NCBI RefSeq assembly: GCF_003987215.1
Contig: NZ_PIPW01000004.1
Span: 142,022-206,021, forward strand
Length of the DNA stretch: 64,000 nucleotides
Reading direction: 5' to 3'
From: Pseudidiomarina halophila
GTDB taxonomy: Bacteria; Pseudomonadota; Gammaproteobacteria; Enterobacterales; Alteromonadaceae
Shown here: one piece after another, positions 47,735 through 58,174 of the stretch
Layout of the letters: every line of letters begins with the position of its first letter
Position numbering within the stretch: position 1 is the stretch's first letter
Made by a program: the position numbers and the translations under genes
Notes under the pieces: generated by a model
Told to the model about the DNA's origin: nothing
The model's input: only the letters and a program-made list of their open reading frames with translations
The model's database searches: none

Positions 47735-47918
47735 TGATCACCCGGGATGCCGCTGCGTGCCTTGGCCCTTGAACCCACTGGTTCAAGGCGGGGCGCAAAT
47801 ACACGGCCGTAGGCTTCTCGATACATGTCGAGCTTGCTCAATAGCCGCTCAGTGAGCCCCTGTACTGATGACATCGGCTCAGGGACATTGGCGTGCTGGC
47901 GAACATCCCAGGCGATCA
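47735..47918 (-). ncRNA. ssrS: 6S RNA
   Basis: 6S RNA binds sigma-70 RNA polymerase by imitating an open promoter. The minus strand contains 184 nt that resemble E. coli ssrS along the whole length: GGGATGTTCGCCAGC near the 5' end, CCCTGAGCCGAT at 47884-47873, GAGAAGCCT in the 3' half, and the hairpin CCTTGAACC with GGTTCAAGG. The termini pair over 14 bp (47904-47917 with 47736-47749, one G-U pair). It lies 12 bp downstream of zapA, its standard position. A frame of 65 codons across it is not a gene. Confidence 0.92.
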
Positions 47919-47930
47919 TAACTGTTGACG

Positions 47931-48239
47931 TTACTTGCGCCCTGGACGTTGTTCCGTAGCAACCTGCTCCAGGGTTTCTTGCAGTAACTTAACTTTTTCT
48001 TCCAGCTCTTCGATGCGTTTCCGTTGCGAGAGTTCAAGTTGCGCACTTTCGTGGCACAAGTTTAACGCTGCCATCACCGCGATCTGTTCAGGATGACTTA
48101 ACCGCGTCACTTGTTTGATGTGCTCTAGCTTCTGATTCAACTTATCCGCAGCTTGCTGCAATGCAACCTCTTGTCCTTCCGGACAATTCACTTTGTAGCG
48201 ACGTTCCATCAAATTGATGTCCATGGTGCGCTGACTCAT
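47931..48239 (-). CDS. zapA: Cell division protein ZapA
   Basis: ZapA binds FtsZ and bundles its filaments at the division site. The 102-residue protein (E. coli 109) begins MSQRTMDINLMERRYKV. It contains the family motif CPEGQEVALQQAADKLNQKL and ends in a coiled coil (about 60-95). The ATG at 48239 follows AAGGA; an in-frame TTG at 48245 is less likely. It is followed on the same strand by 6S RNA and is divergent from ygfB, as in E. coli. Confidence 0.95.
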   Translation of the reverse strand: MSQRTMDINLMERRYKVNCPEGQEVALQQAADKLNQKLEHIKQVTRLSHPEQIAVMAALNLCHESAQLELSQRKRIEELEEKVKLLQETLEQVATEQRPGRK

Positions 48240-48370
48240 GACCAAGGTTCCTTGCTGGTTGATATTGCATTTGTGTGCATTATGCCATGCCTTGAGGGGG
48301 GTTGTCAGCTAGCCTGAACGGCTGCGCAGTGGTAGGATGCAAGTTATCAAAAAGCAAGAGATAGACCTGC

Positions 48371-48973
48371 ATGACTGATTCAAATTCTGATCAACCGGCG
48401 GAACTGGAGAGCAGCTCTCAAGCCTACGACCGCCTTACTGAGTTCTTCGAGCGCCACGGCCTGTTATCGAGCGCAGCCGAGGTTCATGGACTACTGACCG
48501 GCATGATTGCCGGCGGAGCCGGCGTTGAAGGCGACGAATGGCTGCTGCTGCTGAGCGATCTCATCAATGAGGGGAATTCGTTCCCGCCGGACGTACGCGA
48601 GCAGGTGAGCCTGATGGCCGCTGAGTTATGCGCCAGTCTGCGCGACCCTGATCTTGGCTTTCAGTTGTTGTTGCCAGGGGATCACGAACCCTTACATGAG
48701 CGTTTACAAGCGCTCACTGCCTGGGTGCAATCCTTCCTGGTGGGCTTTGGCGTGAATCAGACCAACCTTGCCGGACTCTCAGAGGATCTGCGTGAAGCCA
48801 TAGACGACATGGTTGAAATCGCAAAACTCGATATCGCTGTTGATGATGACGAAGAAGCCGAGCGGGCATACTTTGAAATCATGGAATATCTGCGGATCTC
48901 GGCGATGCTCTGCTTTAATGAGCTGGGCCAGAACGGTGGCGCCGGCTGTAAAACGAACAAGACGCTGCACTAA
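48371..48973 (+). CDS. ygfB: UPF0149 family protein YgfB
   Basis: This 200-residue member of the YecA/YgfB family (E. coli YgfB 192 aa) is acidic and all-helical. It carries the conserved SAAEVHGLLTGMIAGG near residue 38 and FLVGFGVNQ plus a cluster DDDEEAERAYFEIMEYLR near the C-terminus. Its molecular role is not well established generally, although in Pseudomonas a YgfB protein affects beta-lactamase regulation. It heads the ygfB-pepP-ubiH-ubiI operon, with the next gene 2 bp after its stop. Confidence 0.94.
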   Translation: MTDSNSDQPAELESSSQAYDRLTEFFERHGLLSSAAEVHGLLTGMIAGGAGVEGDEWLLLLSDLINEGNSFPPDVREQVSLMAAELCASLRDPDLGFQLLLPGDHEPLHERLQALTAWVQSFLVGFGVNQTNLAGLSEDLREAIDDMVEIAKLDIAVDDDEEAERAYFEIMEYLRISAMLCFNELGQNGGAGCKTNKTLH

Positions 48974-48975
48974 CA

Positions 48976-50316
48976 ATGACTGTGATGCTGAACAACGATG
49001 AATTCGCCCAACGCCGGGCACGTCTGTTAAAGCGCCTGGCCGCTCAACCCCATTCAACGGTAGCGATTATTCCGGGAGCGCAGCTGGCGACCCGCAGTCG
49101 CGATACCGAATTTCCGTTTCGCCAGGACAGTGACTTTTTCTATCTGACCGGTTTTAACGAACCCGATGCCGTGCTGGTGCTGGCACCTGATAGCGATATG
49201 CCTGTGCAATTGTATTGTCAGCCATCGGATCCCCACGCAGAAGTCTGGCACGGTCGCCGACTTGGCGTTGCTCTTGCGGTCGCCGAATTAGGCGTTGATG
49301 TGGCACATGCGATTGATGATCTTGATGACCACCTGCTACCGCTACTTGATGGGGTGCATACGGTGATGATTGACCATGGCAAATCAGAGTGGCTGGCCCA
49401 CGTACAAGAGCTCAGTGATCAGCTCCGGCAAAGCAGAAAAAAAGGTCAACAAGCACCGCGTGCGTATGTTGATATCGCGCCCTGGCTGCACGAAGCGCGG
49501 CTGCTGAAGTCAGCGGCTGAACTTGAGGTGATGCGTGAAGCTGCGCGCATTACCGTTGCAGCACATAAACGTGCGATGCGCTTTACTGCTCCCGGTCACT
49601 ACGAATACCAGGTTGCCGCTGAACTTCATCATGAGTTTGCCTTTAATGGTGCCAGTGGACCAGCTTATGGCACTATTTGTGGCAGCGGTGAAAATGCCTG
49701 TATTTTGCATTACACGGAAAACCAATCGCAGCTGCGCGATGGCGATTTATTGTTGATTGATGCTGGCGCTGAATACCAGGGCTATGCGGCCGATATTACC
49801 CGTACTTTTCCGGTTAACGGCAAGTTCAGTGACAACCAACGGCAACTTTATGAGATTGTTTTACGAGCACAGGATGCAGCATTTGCCACCCTCAAGCCGG
49901 GTAGCAATTTGCAACGCGCCCATGAAGCCGCAGCGGAAGAAATCACCAGAGGGTTGGTCGATCTGGGTATCTTGCAGGGCGACGCAAAAGAGCATATGGA
50001 ACAAGGCAGTTATCGGCGGTTCTTTATTCATGGCTTGGGTCACTGGCTCGGTTTGGATGTCCATGATGTGGGTGATTACCAACAGGATGGCTCTCAACAG
50101 GGTAAGAAAAGCACAGCATTTAAACCTGGCATGGTGTTGACCGTTGAGCCCGGTATTTATATTCCGGCAGATGCGCAGGATGTTGAACCAAAGTGGCGCG
50201 GCATAGGTATTCGTATTGAAGACGACGTGATCATCACCGAATCAGGCTATGAAAATATGACCGCAGATGTACCCAAAACTGTAGCAGAGATCGAAGCGTG
50301 GATGCAGGCAAGCTAA
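48976..50316 (+). CDS. pepP: Xaa-Pro aminopeptidase P
   Basis: PepP removes N-terminal residues in front of proline. The 446-residue protein (E. coli 441) has an N-terminal creatinase-like domain and a C-terminal pita-bread domain. The dinuclear metal ligands are all visible: LLIDAGAEYQGYAADITRTFP (two Asp), FFIHGLGHWLGLDVHD (His), TVEPGIYIP (Glu) and GIGIRIEDDV (Glu). It is translationally coupled to ygfB, and its 3' end overlaps ubiH by 19 bp. Confidence 0.97.
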   Translation: MTVMLNNDEFAQRRARLLKRLAAQPHSTVAIIPGAQLATRSRDTEFPFRQDSDFFYLTGFNEPDAVLVLAPDSDMPVQLYCQPSDPHAEVWHGRRLGVALAVAELGVDVAHAIDDLDDHLLPLLDGVHTVMIDHGKSEWLAHVQELSDQLRQSRKKGQQAPRAYVDIAPWLHEARLLKSAAELEVMREAARITVAAHKRAMRFTAPGHYEYQVAAELHHEFAFNGASGPAYGTICGSGENACILHYTENQSQLRDGDLLLIDAGAEYQGYAADITRTFPVNGKFSDNQRQLYEIVLRAQDAAFATLKPGSNLQRAHEAAAEEITRGLVDLGILQGDAKEHMEQGSYRRFFIHGLGHWLGLDVHDVGDYQQDGSQQGKKSTAFKPGMVLTVEPGIYIPADAQDVEPKWRGIGIRIEDDVIITESGYENMTADVPKTVAEIEAWMQAS

Positions 50317-51530
50317 CTTCCATTATCATTGCCGGTGGTGGCCTGGTAGGCTCACTAAGTGCGCTGTTATTGGCGCAGCGGCGTCCTGATCTGAGCATCG
50401 TTATAATTGAGCCCAATGCTGATGGGCCGGTACGTGACAAGCGTACCATTGCGCTCGCGGCAGCGACCGTCGAGTTGCTCCAGCAACACGGACTCTGGTC
50501 GCTATTGGCATCGGAAAGCGAAGCCATCGAACATATTCATGTCAGTGATCGCGGTTACCTTGGGGTAACCCGTTTGCATGCGGAAGATGAAGGCGTCGAC
50601 GCGCTTGGTCAGGTGGTACCGGCCGCAGCGTTAAATCGCGCACTCTATCAGCGCCTGCAGGATTTACCGAACATTGACTGGCGTGGCGGTGCGCGCGTCA
50701 CAGCTATTGAACAGACTACTGAAGCTGCGATAGTGACGGTTGCTTCGACCACGGATCCCAATGCTGCAACGGAGCAGTTACAGTGCCAGCTGCTGGTCGG
50801 TGCTGACGGCCAACGTTCCTTTGTCCGCGAAGCATTAGGCATAGCCATGCAGCTTACGGACTACCAGCAGGTCGGTATTATTGCCACATTGCAGCTGGCA
50901 GAACCGTTAGACGGCTGGGCCTATGAGCGTTTCACCGAAACCGGGCCGATAGCGTTGCTCCCCCTCCCGAATAAACAAGCTTCGTTGGTATGGTCAGTGA
51001 GCGAAGATCACGCCGCGGACACCCTGGCGATGACCGACGAGCAATTCTTGCAGTCTGTACAACAAGCTTTTGGCTACCGGGCGGGGCGTTTTACCGGCAT
51101 TGGCGAACGCTTGCAATTTCCACTGCAGCTGCATCTTGCCGAACGCAGTATTGCCCACCGTGCAGTGATTATCGGCAATGCCTCACACACCTTACATCCT
51201 ATTGCCGGACAGGGGTTTAACCTTGGGGTCCGTGATGCCATTGCCCTTAGCGATCAGCTGGCATTGGCGGATGACCCGGGCGCTTATGTGACGCTGGCGG
51301 ATTACTGGCAGCAGCGTAAAGGCGATTATCAACAAATTATTGGACTGACGGATCTGCTGGTGCGGGGTTTTTCTAATCATCACTGGCCGATGAATCATCT
51401 GCGCAACCTTGCGTTGCTGGGTCTGGATGTGCTGCCGCCGCTACGCAACAGATTTGCACGACAAACCATGGGGCTGACCCATTTAGCTAAAGATTTTGCT
51501 AAGCATTTGGCTAACGGAGAACGCAGATGA
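50298..51530 (+). CDS. ubiH: 2-octaprenyl-6-methoxyphenol hydroxylase
   Basis: UbiH is an FAD monooxygenase of ubiquinone biosynthesis. The 410-residue protein has the FAD GxGxxG-type motif IIAGGGLVGSLSALL at the N-terminus, LLVGADGQRSFVREALGI (DG motif, about 170-187) and NASHTLHPIAGQGFNLGVRDAIAL (about 293-316). Translation appears to start at GTG 50298 inside the pepP end. The ATG of ubiI overlaps its stop (ATGA). Order pepP-ubiH-ubiI matches E. coli and supports the assignment against the paralogues UbiF and UbiI. Confidence 0.93.
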   Translation: MDAGKLTSIIIAGGGLVGSLSALLLAQRRPDLSIVIIEPNADGPVRDKRTIALAAATVELLQQHGLWSLLASESEAIEHIHVSDRGYLGVTRLHAEDEGVDALGQVVPAAALNRALYQRLQDLPNIDWRGGARVTAIEQTTEAAIVTVASTTDPNAATEQLQCQLLVGADGQRSFVREALGIAMQLTDYQQVGIIATLQLAEPLDGWAYERFTETGPIALLPLPNKQASLVWSVSEDHAADTLAMTDEQFLQSVQQAFGYRAGRFTGIGERLQFPLQLHLAERSIAHRAVIIGNASHTLHPIAGQGFNLGVRDAIALSDQLALADDPGAYVTLADYWQQRKGDYQQIIGLTDLLVRGFSNHHWPMNHLRNLALLGLDVLPPLRNRFARQTMGLTHLAKDFAKHLANGERR

Positions 51531-52666
51531 CACAGCACTTTATTGTAGTTGGCGGTGGCATGATTGGGTTAGCCAGTGCACTTGGCTTACGCCGGCAGGG
51601 TCATCGTGTCACTCTGGTTGAGCAAGGCGACGCACCGAGTTACAGCGACGAAACTGAGCTACGCGTGAGCGCGATTGCGCATCATAGTCGTGCGCTATTA
51701 ACTGAGTTGGGCGTTTGGCAGAATTTGCCGGCTGAACGACTTGGTCCCTACACAGCCATGGAAGTCTGGGATCACGACAGTTTTGGCCGCATCGCTTTTG
51801 CCGCCAACGAAGTAAACCAGACGGATCTTGGTGCGATTATCGAAAACCGTGTGCTGGAAACCCACCTCTGGCAAGCGGCCGCTGACGCCGGGGTAGAGTT
51901 GCTCGCGCAAACCGCAGTGCAAAACCACAAGGTCAGTACCGATGAAGTCTCGGTGGAAGCTGGCGGGCAACGCATCCGCGGTGATTATTTGGTGGCGGCC
52001 GATGGCGTCAACTCACCGCTACGACAAGCGGCAGGACTGCCGCTGACGTTCTGGGATTACCAACAGCAAGGCTGTGTTGCCGTCATTCGCTGCAGCCAGC
52101 CCCATAATGGCTGTGCGCGGCAGGTATTCCTGCCGACCGGACCGGTGGCCTGGCTACCGTTAGCCGATCCCCACCATGTTTCGCTGGTGTGGTCTGCCGA
52201 CACCGAGTTTGCGCAACAGCTGCAACAACTTGACGACAGTGATTTCATCAAGCAACTGCAGGCGGTGAGTGACCAGTGTTTAGGCCAGTTGGAGCTGGCG
52301 TCGACCCGTGCTTACTTCCCACTACGCATGCAGTATGCAAAGCGCTGGCTGCAACAACGATTAATACTTATCGGTGATGCCGCCCACAGTATTCATCCAC
52401 TGGCCGGGCAGGGTGCCAATTTAGGCTTTGGCGATGTGCATGATTTACTAACGGTGACCGCAACCGAATTTACCAGCGCGGAGCTGCGCCACTGGGAACG
52501 TCAACGCAAAGTTGCTGCGGTGCAGATGATTGCCACTATGGAAAGCTTTAAACGCGGTTTCGGAAACGCATGGCCGGTGCCCAAGCTACTGCGCGGCATT
52601 GGCTTACGCTTAGCGGATCGGATCGCACCGTTAAAACGCGCACTGATTAAATCCGCTCTAGGATAA
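51527..52666 (+). CDS. ubiI: 2-octaprenylphenol hydroxylase (UbiI/VisC)
   Basis: This is a second FAD monooxygenase of the ubiquinone pathway, 379 residues (E. coli UbiI 400). It has the N-terminal FAD motif VVGGGMIGLASALGL, YLVAADGVNSPLRQAAGL in the middle and LIGDAAHSIHPLAGQGANLG (about 284-303). The start overlaps the ubiH stop in an ATGA arrangement, so the genes are coupled. The end overlaps the convergent LysR gene by 20 bp. The name rests on operon position, because UbiI, UbiF and UbiH proteins are similar. Confidence 0.9.
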   Translation: MTQHFIVVGGGMIGLASALGLRRQGHRVTLVEQGDAPSYSDETELRVSAIAHHSRALLTELGVWQNLPAERLGPYTAMEVWDHDSFGRIAFAANEVNQTDLGAIIENRVLETHLWQAAADAGVELLAQTAVQNHKVSTDEVSVEAGGQRIRGDYLVAADGVNSPLRQAAGLPLTFWDYQQQGCVAVIRCSQPHNGCARQVFLPTGPVAWLPLADPHHVSLVWSADTEFAQQLQQLDDSDFIKQLQAVSDQCLGQLELASTRAYFPLRMQYAKRWLQQRLILIGDAAHSIHPLAGQGANLGFGDVHDLLTVTATEFTSAELRHWERQRKVAAVQMIATMESFKRGFGNAWPVPKLLRGIGLRLADRIAPLKRALIKSALG

Positions 52667-53516
52667 ATTGCCCGAGTTGTTGCGCGGCGGAATTTTCTGC
52701 TGCGCGTGTTGATAACATCACACCGACCTCTCCTAACTCTGGTAACCCCACGTTATCTGCGACCCGATGCAGACGTTCCAGATCGGCGGGAACAGTGCTC
52801 TGCGCCAACACCGTGATACCCAATCCACTTTCGATGGCTGCTGTTAAGCCACTAAAGTCAGTATTGGTGTAGGTAATGCGCGAGGCGATTCCGGCTTGAC
52901 GCAGTGCACGTAACGCGCGGCGCCGGTAGATGCAGCCATCGGGGGCCATTACCAGAGGTAGCGGCGAGGGCAGCAAGTGGCTGTCCTGATTACCGACCCA
53001 GACCAGTGGTTCCTGGCGCAGTTCCAGCCATTGCACCGGATTTACCAGTTGTGCGGCATCTTTACCGCCTTGCTCGGTAAGCGCAATGATGACATCAAAG
53101 TCATCCGCTTTTGTTATCAGCTGTTTACTCAGCGCTGAGGTGACTTCAAGGGCGACATTGGGGTAACCCTGCGCAAATTGACCCAGCACCTGGGGTAATA
53201 ATTTGCTGGCAAATTCACTGGTGATGCCTAAGCGCACCCGGCCGCTGAGTTCCGGTTCGGTTAAGCGTGCAATGATCTGGTCATTGAGATTCAGCATCGC
53301 GCGCGCCGCGTCCATCAGCTCTGCGCCTGCTGGTGTCAGCTGAATACGACCTCCGGCGCGGGCGTAAAGTCGTACTCCAAGCATGTCTTCAAGCCGCTGC
53401 AACTGCAAACTGATTGCCGGCTGCGAACGACCGAGTTGTTGGCCTGCGGCAGTAAAGCTTTGTAATTCATAAACGCTGATAAAGGCGCGTAAGCTATCCA
53501 GGGGCAATTGCTGCAT
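52647..53516 (-). CDS. LysR-family transcriptional regulator (LrhA-like)
   Basis: This 289-residue LysR-type regulator has the N-terminal helix-turn-helix (SFTAAGQQLGRSQPAISLQLQRLED, about 18-42) and a substrate-binding domain (about 90-289). The sequence around GRVRLGITSEFASKLLPQVL and the short C-terminal lobe resemble the LrhA/DgdR subgroup rather than GcvA, although it lies divergent from gcvT. It may control the neighbouring gcv operon or an unlinked target; the sequence does not decide. The 148-bp intergenic region to gcvT is A+T rich. Confidence 0.88.
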   Translation of the reverse strand: MQQLPLDSLRAFISVYELQSFTAAGQQLGRSQPAISLQLQRLEDMLGVRLYARAGGRIQLTPAGAELMDAARAMLNLNDQIIARLTEPELSGRVRLGITSEFASKLLPQVLGQFAQGYPNVALEVTSALSKQLITKADDFDVIIALTEQGGKDAAQLVNPVQWLELRQEPLVWVGNQDSHLLPSPLPLVMAPDGCIYRRRALRALRQAGIASRITYTNTDFSGLTAAIESGLGITVLAQSTVPADLERLHRVADNVGLPELGEVGVMLSTRAAENSAAQQLGQFILERI

Positions 53517-53597
53517 GAATTCACCTAAATTATTAACAAAACCAATAGTTATTTAAATCCTATAAGTAAAAATTATAATAGCATAAGGAATATTAAT

Positions 53598-53626
53598 TTG
53601 TTGCGAGCGCCGATGGGTTTTATAAT
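53598..53626 (+). promoter_or_regulatory. Sigma-70 promoter of gcvTHP
   Basis: TTGTTG (53598-53603) and a perfect TATAAT (53621-53626) are 17 bp apart, 39 bp before the gcvT start. No glycine riboswitch is visible between promoter and gene; the leader is too short. Confidence 0.7.
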
Positions 53627-53664
53627 TGGCGCCACTTTAAGCAAAACAACAGGACGACGACGCC

Positions 53665-54744
53665 ATGGCAAATCGTACCCCTTTACATAATGCGCACGTA
53701 AAAGCTGGCGCCAAGCTGGTCGACTTTCACGGCTGGGAAATGCCGTTGAATTATGGCTCGCAGATTGAAGAACATAACGCGGTGCGCAAAGACTCAGGCG
53801 TGTTTGATGTGTCGCACATGACCATCGTTGATGTGCTTGGCAGTGAAGCGAAAAAATTCCTACGTTATATGTTGGCGAACGATGTAGCGAAGTTGACGGT
53901 GCCAGGTAAAGCTCAGTACAACAGCATGTTGAACGAAAAAGGCGGCGTCATTGATGATTTGATTGTTTATTACTTTACCGACGAGTCCTATCGTTTGGTG
54001 GTCAATTCAGCAACGCGTGAGCGCGATCTGGGTTGGATCGAAAGTGTGGCGAAAGACTTTGAAGTGGAAATTGCTGAGCAGCCACAGTTTGCCATGATCG
54101 CATTGCAAGGCCCGAATGCAGCGGGAAAACTTAAGCTGGTGCTGGGTGACGAAGCGTTCAGCAAGGTTGATGGTATGAAACCTTTTATGTCCCAACAGGT
54201 CGGCGACTTGTTTATCGCAACCACTGGTTATACTGGTGAAGCTGGCTATGAAATAGTTCTGCCAGATCATGTTGCCGAAACCGTCTGGGATGACCTACTC
54301 AACGTGGGAGTCCAGCCATGCGGCCTTGGCGCACGTGATACTTTGCGTTTAGAAGCAGGTATGAACTTGTATGGCCAGGATATGGATGAAAATACAACGC
54401 CATTGGAAGCCAATATGGGCTGGAGCGTTGCATTTGAGCCTGAAGACCGTAAGTTTATCGGTCGTAATGCGCTTGAGAAACAAAAAGCCGAAGGCCATAA
54501 CAAACTTGTCGGCCTGGTAATGCGTGAGAAAGGCGTTCTGCGCCATGGTCAGAAAGTTGTGGTGGATGGCGGCGAGGGTGTTATTACCTCGGGTACTTTC
54601 TCACCGACCCTGGGCTTTTCAATTGCCATGGCTCGCGTTCCTTCATCGGTAGGTGAAACTGCAGAAGTGGAAATGCGCAAAAAATTCGTTACAGTTAGCG
54701 TGGTAAAACCAAGCTTCGTCCGTAACGGCAAAAGCCTTGTTTAA
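53665..54744 (+). CDS. gcvT: Glycine cleavage system aminomethyltransferase (T protein)
   Basis: GcvT transfers the methylene group from the lipoyl-bound aminomethyl intermediate to tetrahydrofolate and releases ammonia. The 359-residue protein (E. coli 364) has the N-terminal [23 protein letters not shown], the folate-site Asp in FDVSHM (about 48) and [13 protein letters not shown] (about 191). The late motif [19 protein letters not shown] is also present. It is the first gene of gcvT-gcvH-gcvP, with a promoter at 53598. Confidence 0.97.
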   Translation: MANRTPLHNAHVKAGAKLVDFHGWEMPLNYGSQIEEHNAVRKDSGVFDVSHMTIVDVLGSEAKKFLRYMLANDVAKLTVPGKAQYNSMLNEKGGVIDDLIVYYFTDESYRLVVNSATRERDLGWIESVAKDFEVEIAEQPQFAMIALQGPNAAGKLKLVLGDEAFSKVDGMKPFMSQQVGDLFIATTGYTGEAGYEIVLPDHVAETVWDDLLNVGVQPCGLGARDTLRLEAGMNLYGQDMDENTTPLEANMGWSVAFEPEDRKFIGRNALEKQKAEGHNKLVGLVMREKGVLRHGQKVVVDGGEGVITSGTFSPTLGFSIAMARVPSSVGETAEVEMRKKFVTVSVVKPSFVRNGKSLV

Positions 54745-54781
54745 GCAGATCAAACAGAACAATTAACCCGAGGATCAGAAC

Positions 54782-55171
54782 ATGAGCTCAATCCCAAAAG
54801 AATTAAAATACGCAGCAACTCACGAATGGGTTCGCAACGATGGTGATGGTATCTTTACTATCGGTATCAGTGAGCATGCGCAAGATTTGTTAGGCGACAT
54901 GGTGTTTGTAGAACTACCAGAAGTTGGTGCTACGGTTGCCGCTGGTGATGACATTGCGGTAGCTGAATCAGTAAAAGCTGCATCAGACATCTACGCACCT
55001 ATCGCCGGTGAAATCACCGCCGTCAATGAAGAGCTGGAAGACTCACCGGAAACTGTGAACAGTGATCCATACGGTGACGGTTGGTTGTTTAAGATTAAGG
55101 CAGAAGATCCAAGTGAAGTCGAAAGCCTGCTTGATGCCGAAGGCTATCAAGCCGTTATCGACGAAGAGTAA
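54782..55171 (+). CDS. gcvH: Glycine cleavage system H protein
   Basis: GcvH carries the lipoyl arm that shuttles intermediates among the P, T and L proteins. The 129-residue protein has the E. coli length (129) and includes [22 protein letters not shown] at about 14-35. The lipoylated Lys sits in [13 protein letters not shown] (about residue 65). It lies between gcvT (37 bp) and gcvP (93 bp). A terminator-like hairpin follows it and may lower gcvP expression. Confidence 0.97.
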   Translation: MSSIPKELKYAATHEWVRNDGDGIFTIGISEHAQDLLGDMVFVELPEVGATVAAGDDIAVAESVKAASDIYAPIAGEITAVNEELEDSPETVNSDPYGDGWLFKIKAEDPSEVESLLDAEGYQAVIDEE

Positions 55172-55186
55172 TTAGGCAATGGAATG

Positions 55187-55220
55187 CACAAACCCCGGTT
55201 CACGTCACCGGGGTTTTGTG
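55187..55220 (+). terminator. Terminator-like hairpin between gcvH and gcvP
   Basis: CAAACCCCGGT pairs with ACCGGGGTTTTG around a short loop, with a modest T-run. It may act as a partial terminator inside the operon. Confidence 0.65.
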
Positions 55221-55264
55221 TTTCCTGTTCCCCTGTACCACCCGAATTAAGGGACAAGAAGTAA

Positions 55265-58150
55265 ATGACCACAGCAACGCTTAAGCAGTTAGAGAATCAT
55301 GGTGAATTTATTGGTCGTCACATTGGACCAAGCGCCGACGAGCAAGCCGAAATGTTGGCAGAACTCGGCGCCGATTCACTCGAAGCACTTACCAGGGACA
55401 CGGTACCCAGTGCAATTTTGCGTGACCCGTTCTTACAAGTTGGTGAACCTCTTTCTGAACGCGAAGCGCTAGCGAAGTTGAAGACCATCGCCAGTAAGAA
55501 CAAAGTACTGACCTCTTACATCGGTATGGGCTATTACGACACCCTGGTGCCGAATGTCATTTTACGGAATGTGCTGGAAAATCCGGGTTGGTACACGGCT
55601 TACACGCCTTACCAGCCAGAGATTGCTCAGGGCCGTCTGGAAGCTATTCTGAATTTCCAGCAAATGACCATGGATCTGACTGGCCTGGAACTTGCCAGCG
55701 CATCATTACTTGATGAAGCGACTGCCGCTGCAGAAGCTATGGCGATGGCGAAGCGGGTCAGCAAGAGCAAATCCAATACCTTCTTTGTTGCCGACAACGT
55801 CTACCCACAGACCATCGACGTGGTAAAAACCCGCGCAGAAATGTTTGGTTTTGAAGTGGTGGTTGCACCGGCGCGTGAAGCGACCGAGCATGATGTGTTT
55901 GGTGCTTTGTTGCAGTACCCTGACCGTTTTGGTCAATTGCACAACATTGAACAGCTGATCGCTGATATTCAGGCGGAAAAAGGTATCGTCGCGGTCGCAG
56001 CCGATATCATGAGCCTGGTGATGCTGAAATCACCCGGCGAAATGGGTGCCGACATCGTGTTTGGCTCGGCCCAGCGCTTTGGTGTACCCATGGGCTATGG
56101 TGGTCCGCACGCAGCATTCTTTGCGACCCGCGACAAGTTCAAGCGTTCGCTGCCTGGCCGAATCATCGGCGTATCAAAAGATAGCCGCGGTAACCTGGCG
56201 TTACGTATGGCGATGCAAACCCGCGAGCAGCATATCCGCCGCGAAAAAGCCAATTCCAACATTTGTACGGCGCAGGTTTTATTGGCCAATATGGCCTCAT
56301 TTTATGCCGTGTACCACGGTCCTCAGGGGCTGCGCACCATTGCCGAGCGTATTCATCGTTTAACCGATATCGTGGCGCTGGGTCTGCGTGATAAAGGCGT
56401 CGAAGTGGTCAACTCTCAGTGGTTTGACACCCTGACGTTTAAGCTTGAGGGCAACGAGCAAGACATTATCGACCGTGCGGTCGAGCATGGCTTTAACCTG
56501 CGGGTTGACGGCAACAACCAGTTTGGTGTGAGTCTGGACGAAGGCAAAACCCAGGCGGATATCGAAACTCTGTTCAGTGCTTTGTTTGGCGCTGACCAAG
56601 GTCTTGAAATCGCGACCCTTGATGCGCGTGCAAGTGCTGGCGACAGCAACTCCATTCCGGCGGAGTTGCGCCGTGAAAGTGAAATTCTTACACACGAAGT
56701 GTTCAACACGCATCATTCTGAAACAGAAATGCTGCGTTACATTAAAAAGCTGGAAAACAAAGACCTGAGCCTGAATCACAGCATGATTTCGCTGGGTTCA
56801 TGCACCATGAAACTGAACGCAACGGCAGAAATGATCCCGGTCACCTGGCCTGAGTTTGGTCAGCTGCACCCTTTCTGCCCGGATAATCAGGCGGCCGGTT
56901 ATCATGAGCTGCTGCAGACTCTGTCAAACTGGTTAGTTGATATCACCGGTTACGATACGATGTCGTTGCAACCGAATTCAGGTGCTCAGGGTGAGTACGC
57001 AGGCCTCTTGGCAATCCACAAATATCACGCAAGCCGCGGTGAGTCGCATCGTGACATCTGTTTGATCCCAAGTTCAGCCCACGGCACGAACCCGGCAACA
57101 GCGCAGATGATGGGCATGAAAGTTGTGGTTGTCGATTGCGATAAAAACGGCAACGTCGATATGGATGACCTCAAAGCCAAAGCCGCAGAAGCCGGCGAGC
57201 AGCTGGCGTGCATTATGGTCACCTACCCATCGACCCATGGTGTCTACGAAGAAGGTATCCGTACCATTTGTGACGTGGTGCACGAACACGGTGGTCAGGT
57301 TTACCTCGACGGCGCCAACATGAATGCGCAAGTGGGTGTCACATCGCCTGGTTATATCGGCGCTGATGTTTCGCACCTCAACCTGCACAAAACTTTCTGT
57401 ATCCCGCACGGCGGCGGTGGTCCTGGTATGGGTCCAATTGGTGTGAAAAAGCACCTGGCACCTTTCTTACCGAACCACAGTGTAGTGCCGATCCACGGTA
57501 CCAACCTGGACAACGGCGCGGTTTCAGCAGCACCTTTTGGTAGTGCCAGCATTTTACCGATCTCGTGGATGTACATTGTCATGATGGGCTCACGCGGTTT
57601 ACGTGAAGCAACAGAAGTGGCCATCCTCAATGCCAACTACATTGCCAAGAAACTCAGTGGTCATTACCCGATCCTGTACAAAGGCCGTAACGCTCGCGTT
57701 GCCCACGAGTGCATTATCGATCTGCGCCAACTGAAAGACAGCTGTGATGTTACCGAAATGGATATCGCCAAGCGTTTGCAGGACTATGGTTTCCACTCGC
57801 CAACCATGAGCTTCCCGGTAGCCGGAACTCTGATGGTCGAGCCTACTGAGTCAGAGTCGAAGACTGAGCTTGATCGCTTTATCGAAGCGATGATCTGTAT
57901 CCGTGAAGAAGCTCGCAAGATTGAGCAGGGCGACTGGCCGCAGGACAACAACCCACTGCACCATGCCCCGCACACTCTGGCAGACATCACTGACAGTGAA
58001 TGGAATCGCCCGTACGATCGTATGACAGCGGTATATCCGGTGCCAGCAGTGGCGGCGAACAAGTTCTGGCCAAGCGTAAACCGCATCGACGATGTTTACG
58101 GCGACCGCAACCTGATGTGTAGCTGCCCGGCGGTGGAAAGTTACCGCTAG
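55265..58150 (+). CDS. gcvP: Glycine dehydrogenase (decarboxylating), P protein
   Basis: GcvP decarboxylates glycine with pyridoxal phosphate and loads the aminomethyl group on GcvH. The 961-residue single-chain form (E. coli 957) fuses the two homologous halves. The active-site Lys lies in [18 protein letters not shown] (about residue 709). The N-terminus carries [17 protein letters not shown] and the C-terminus [10 protein letters not shown]. It ends the gcv operon and is followed by repeats and a terminator that mark the edge of the accessory region. Confidence 0.98.
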   Translation: MTTATLKQLENHGEFIGRHIGPSADEQAEMLAELGADSLEALTRDTVPSAILRDPFLQVGEPLSEREALAKLKTIASKNKVLTSYIGMGYYDTLVPNVILRNVLENPGWYTAYTPYQPEIAQGRLEAILNFQQMTMDLTGLELASASLLDEATAAAEAMAMAKRVSKSKSNTFFVADNVYPQTIDVVKTRAEMFGFEVVVAPAREATEHDVFGALLQYPDRFGQLHNIEQLIADIQAEKGIVAVAADIMSLVMLKSPGEMGADIVFGSAQRFGVPMGYGGPHAAFFATRDKFKRSLPGRIIGVSKDSRGNLALRMAMQTREQHIRREKANSNICTAQVLLANMASFYAVYHGPQGLRTIAERIHRLTDIVALGLRDKGVEVVNSQWFDTLTFKLEGNEQDIIDRAVEHGFNLRVDGNNQFGVSLDEGKTQADIETLFSALFGADQGLEIATLDARASAGDSNSIPAELRRESEILTHEVFNTHHSETEMLRYIKKLENKDLSLNHSMISLGSCTMKLNATAEMIPVTWPEFGQLHPFCPDNQAAGYHELLQTLSNWLVDITGYDTMSLQPNSGAQGEYAGLLAIHKYHASRGESHRDICLIPSSAHGTNPATAQMMGMKVVVVDCDKNGNVDMDDLKAKAAEAGEQLACIMVTYPSTHGVYEEGIRTICDVVHEHGGQVYLDGANMNAQVGVTSPGYIGADVSHLNLHKTFCIPHGGGGPGMGPIGVKKHLAPFLPNHSVVPIHGTNLDNGAVSAAPFGSASILPISWMYIVMMGSRGLREATEVAILNANYIAKKLSGHYPILYKGRNARVAHECIIDLRQLKDSCDVTEMDIAKRLQDYGFHSPTMSFPVAGTLMVEPTESESKTELDRFIEAMICIREEARKIEQGDWPQDNNPLHHAPHTLADITDSEWNRPYDRMTAVYPVPAVAANKFWPSVNRIDDVYGDRNLMCSCPAVESYR

Positions 58151-58174
58151 GCACTTGCCAGAAGTGTTTCCATG

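Noticed and set aside
47722..47919. 65-codon ORF on the minus strand between zapA and the amidohydrolase
   Set aside because: It coincides with the 6S RNA gene, whose paired ends and conserved blocks explain the sequence better.
53525..53664. Glycine riboswitch upstream of gcvT
   Set aside because: The promoter leaves under 40 nt of leader and no conserved aptamer blocks are seen.
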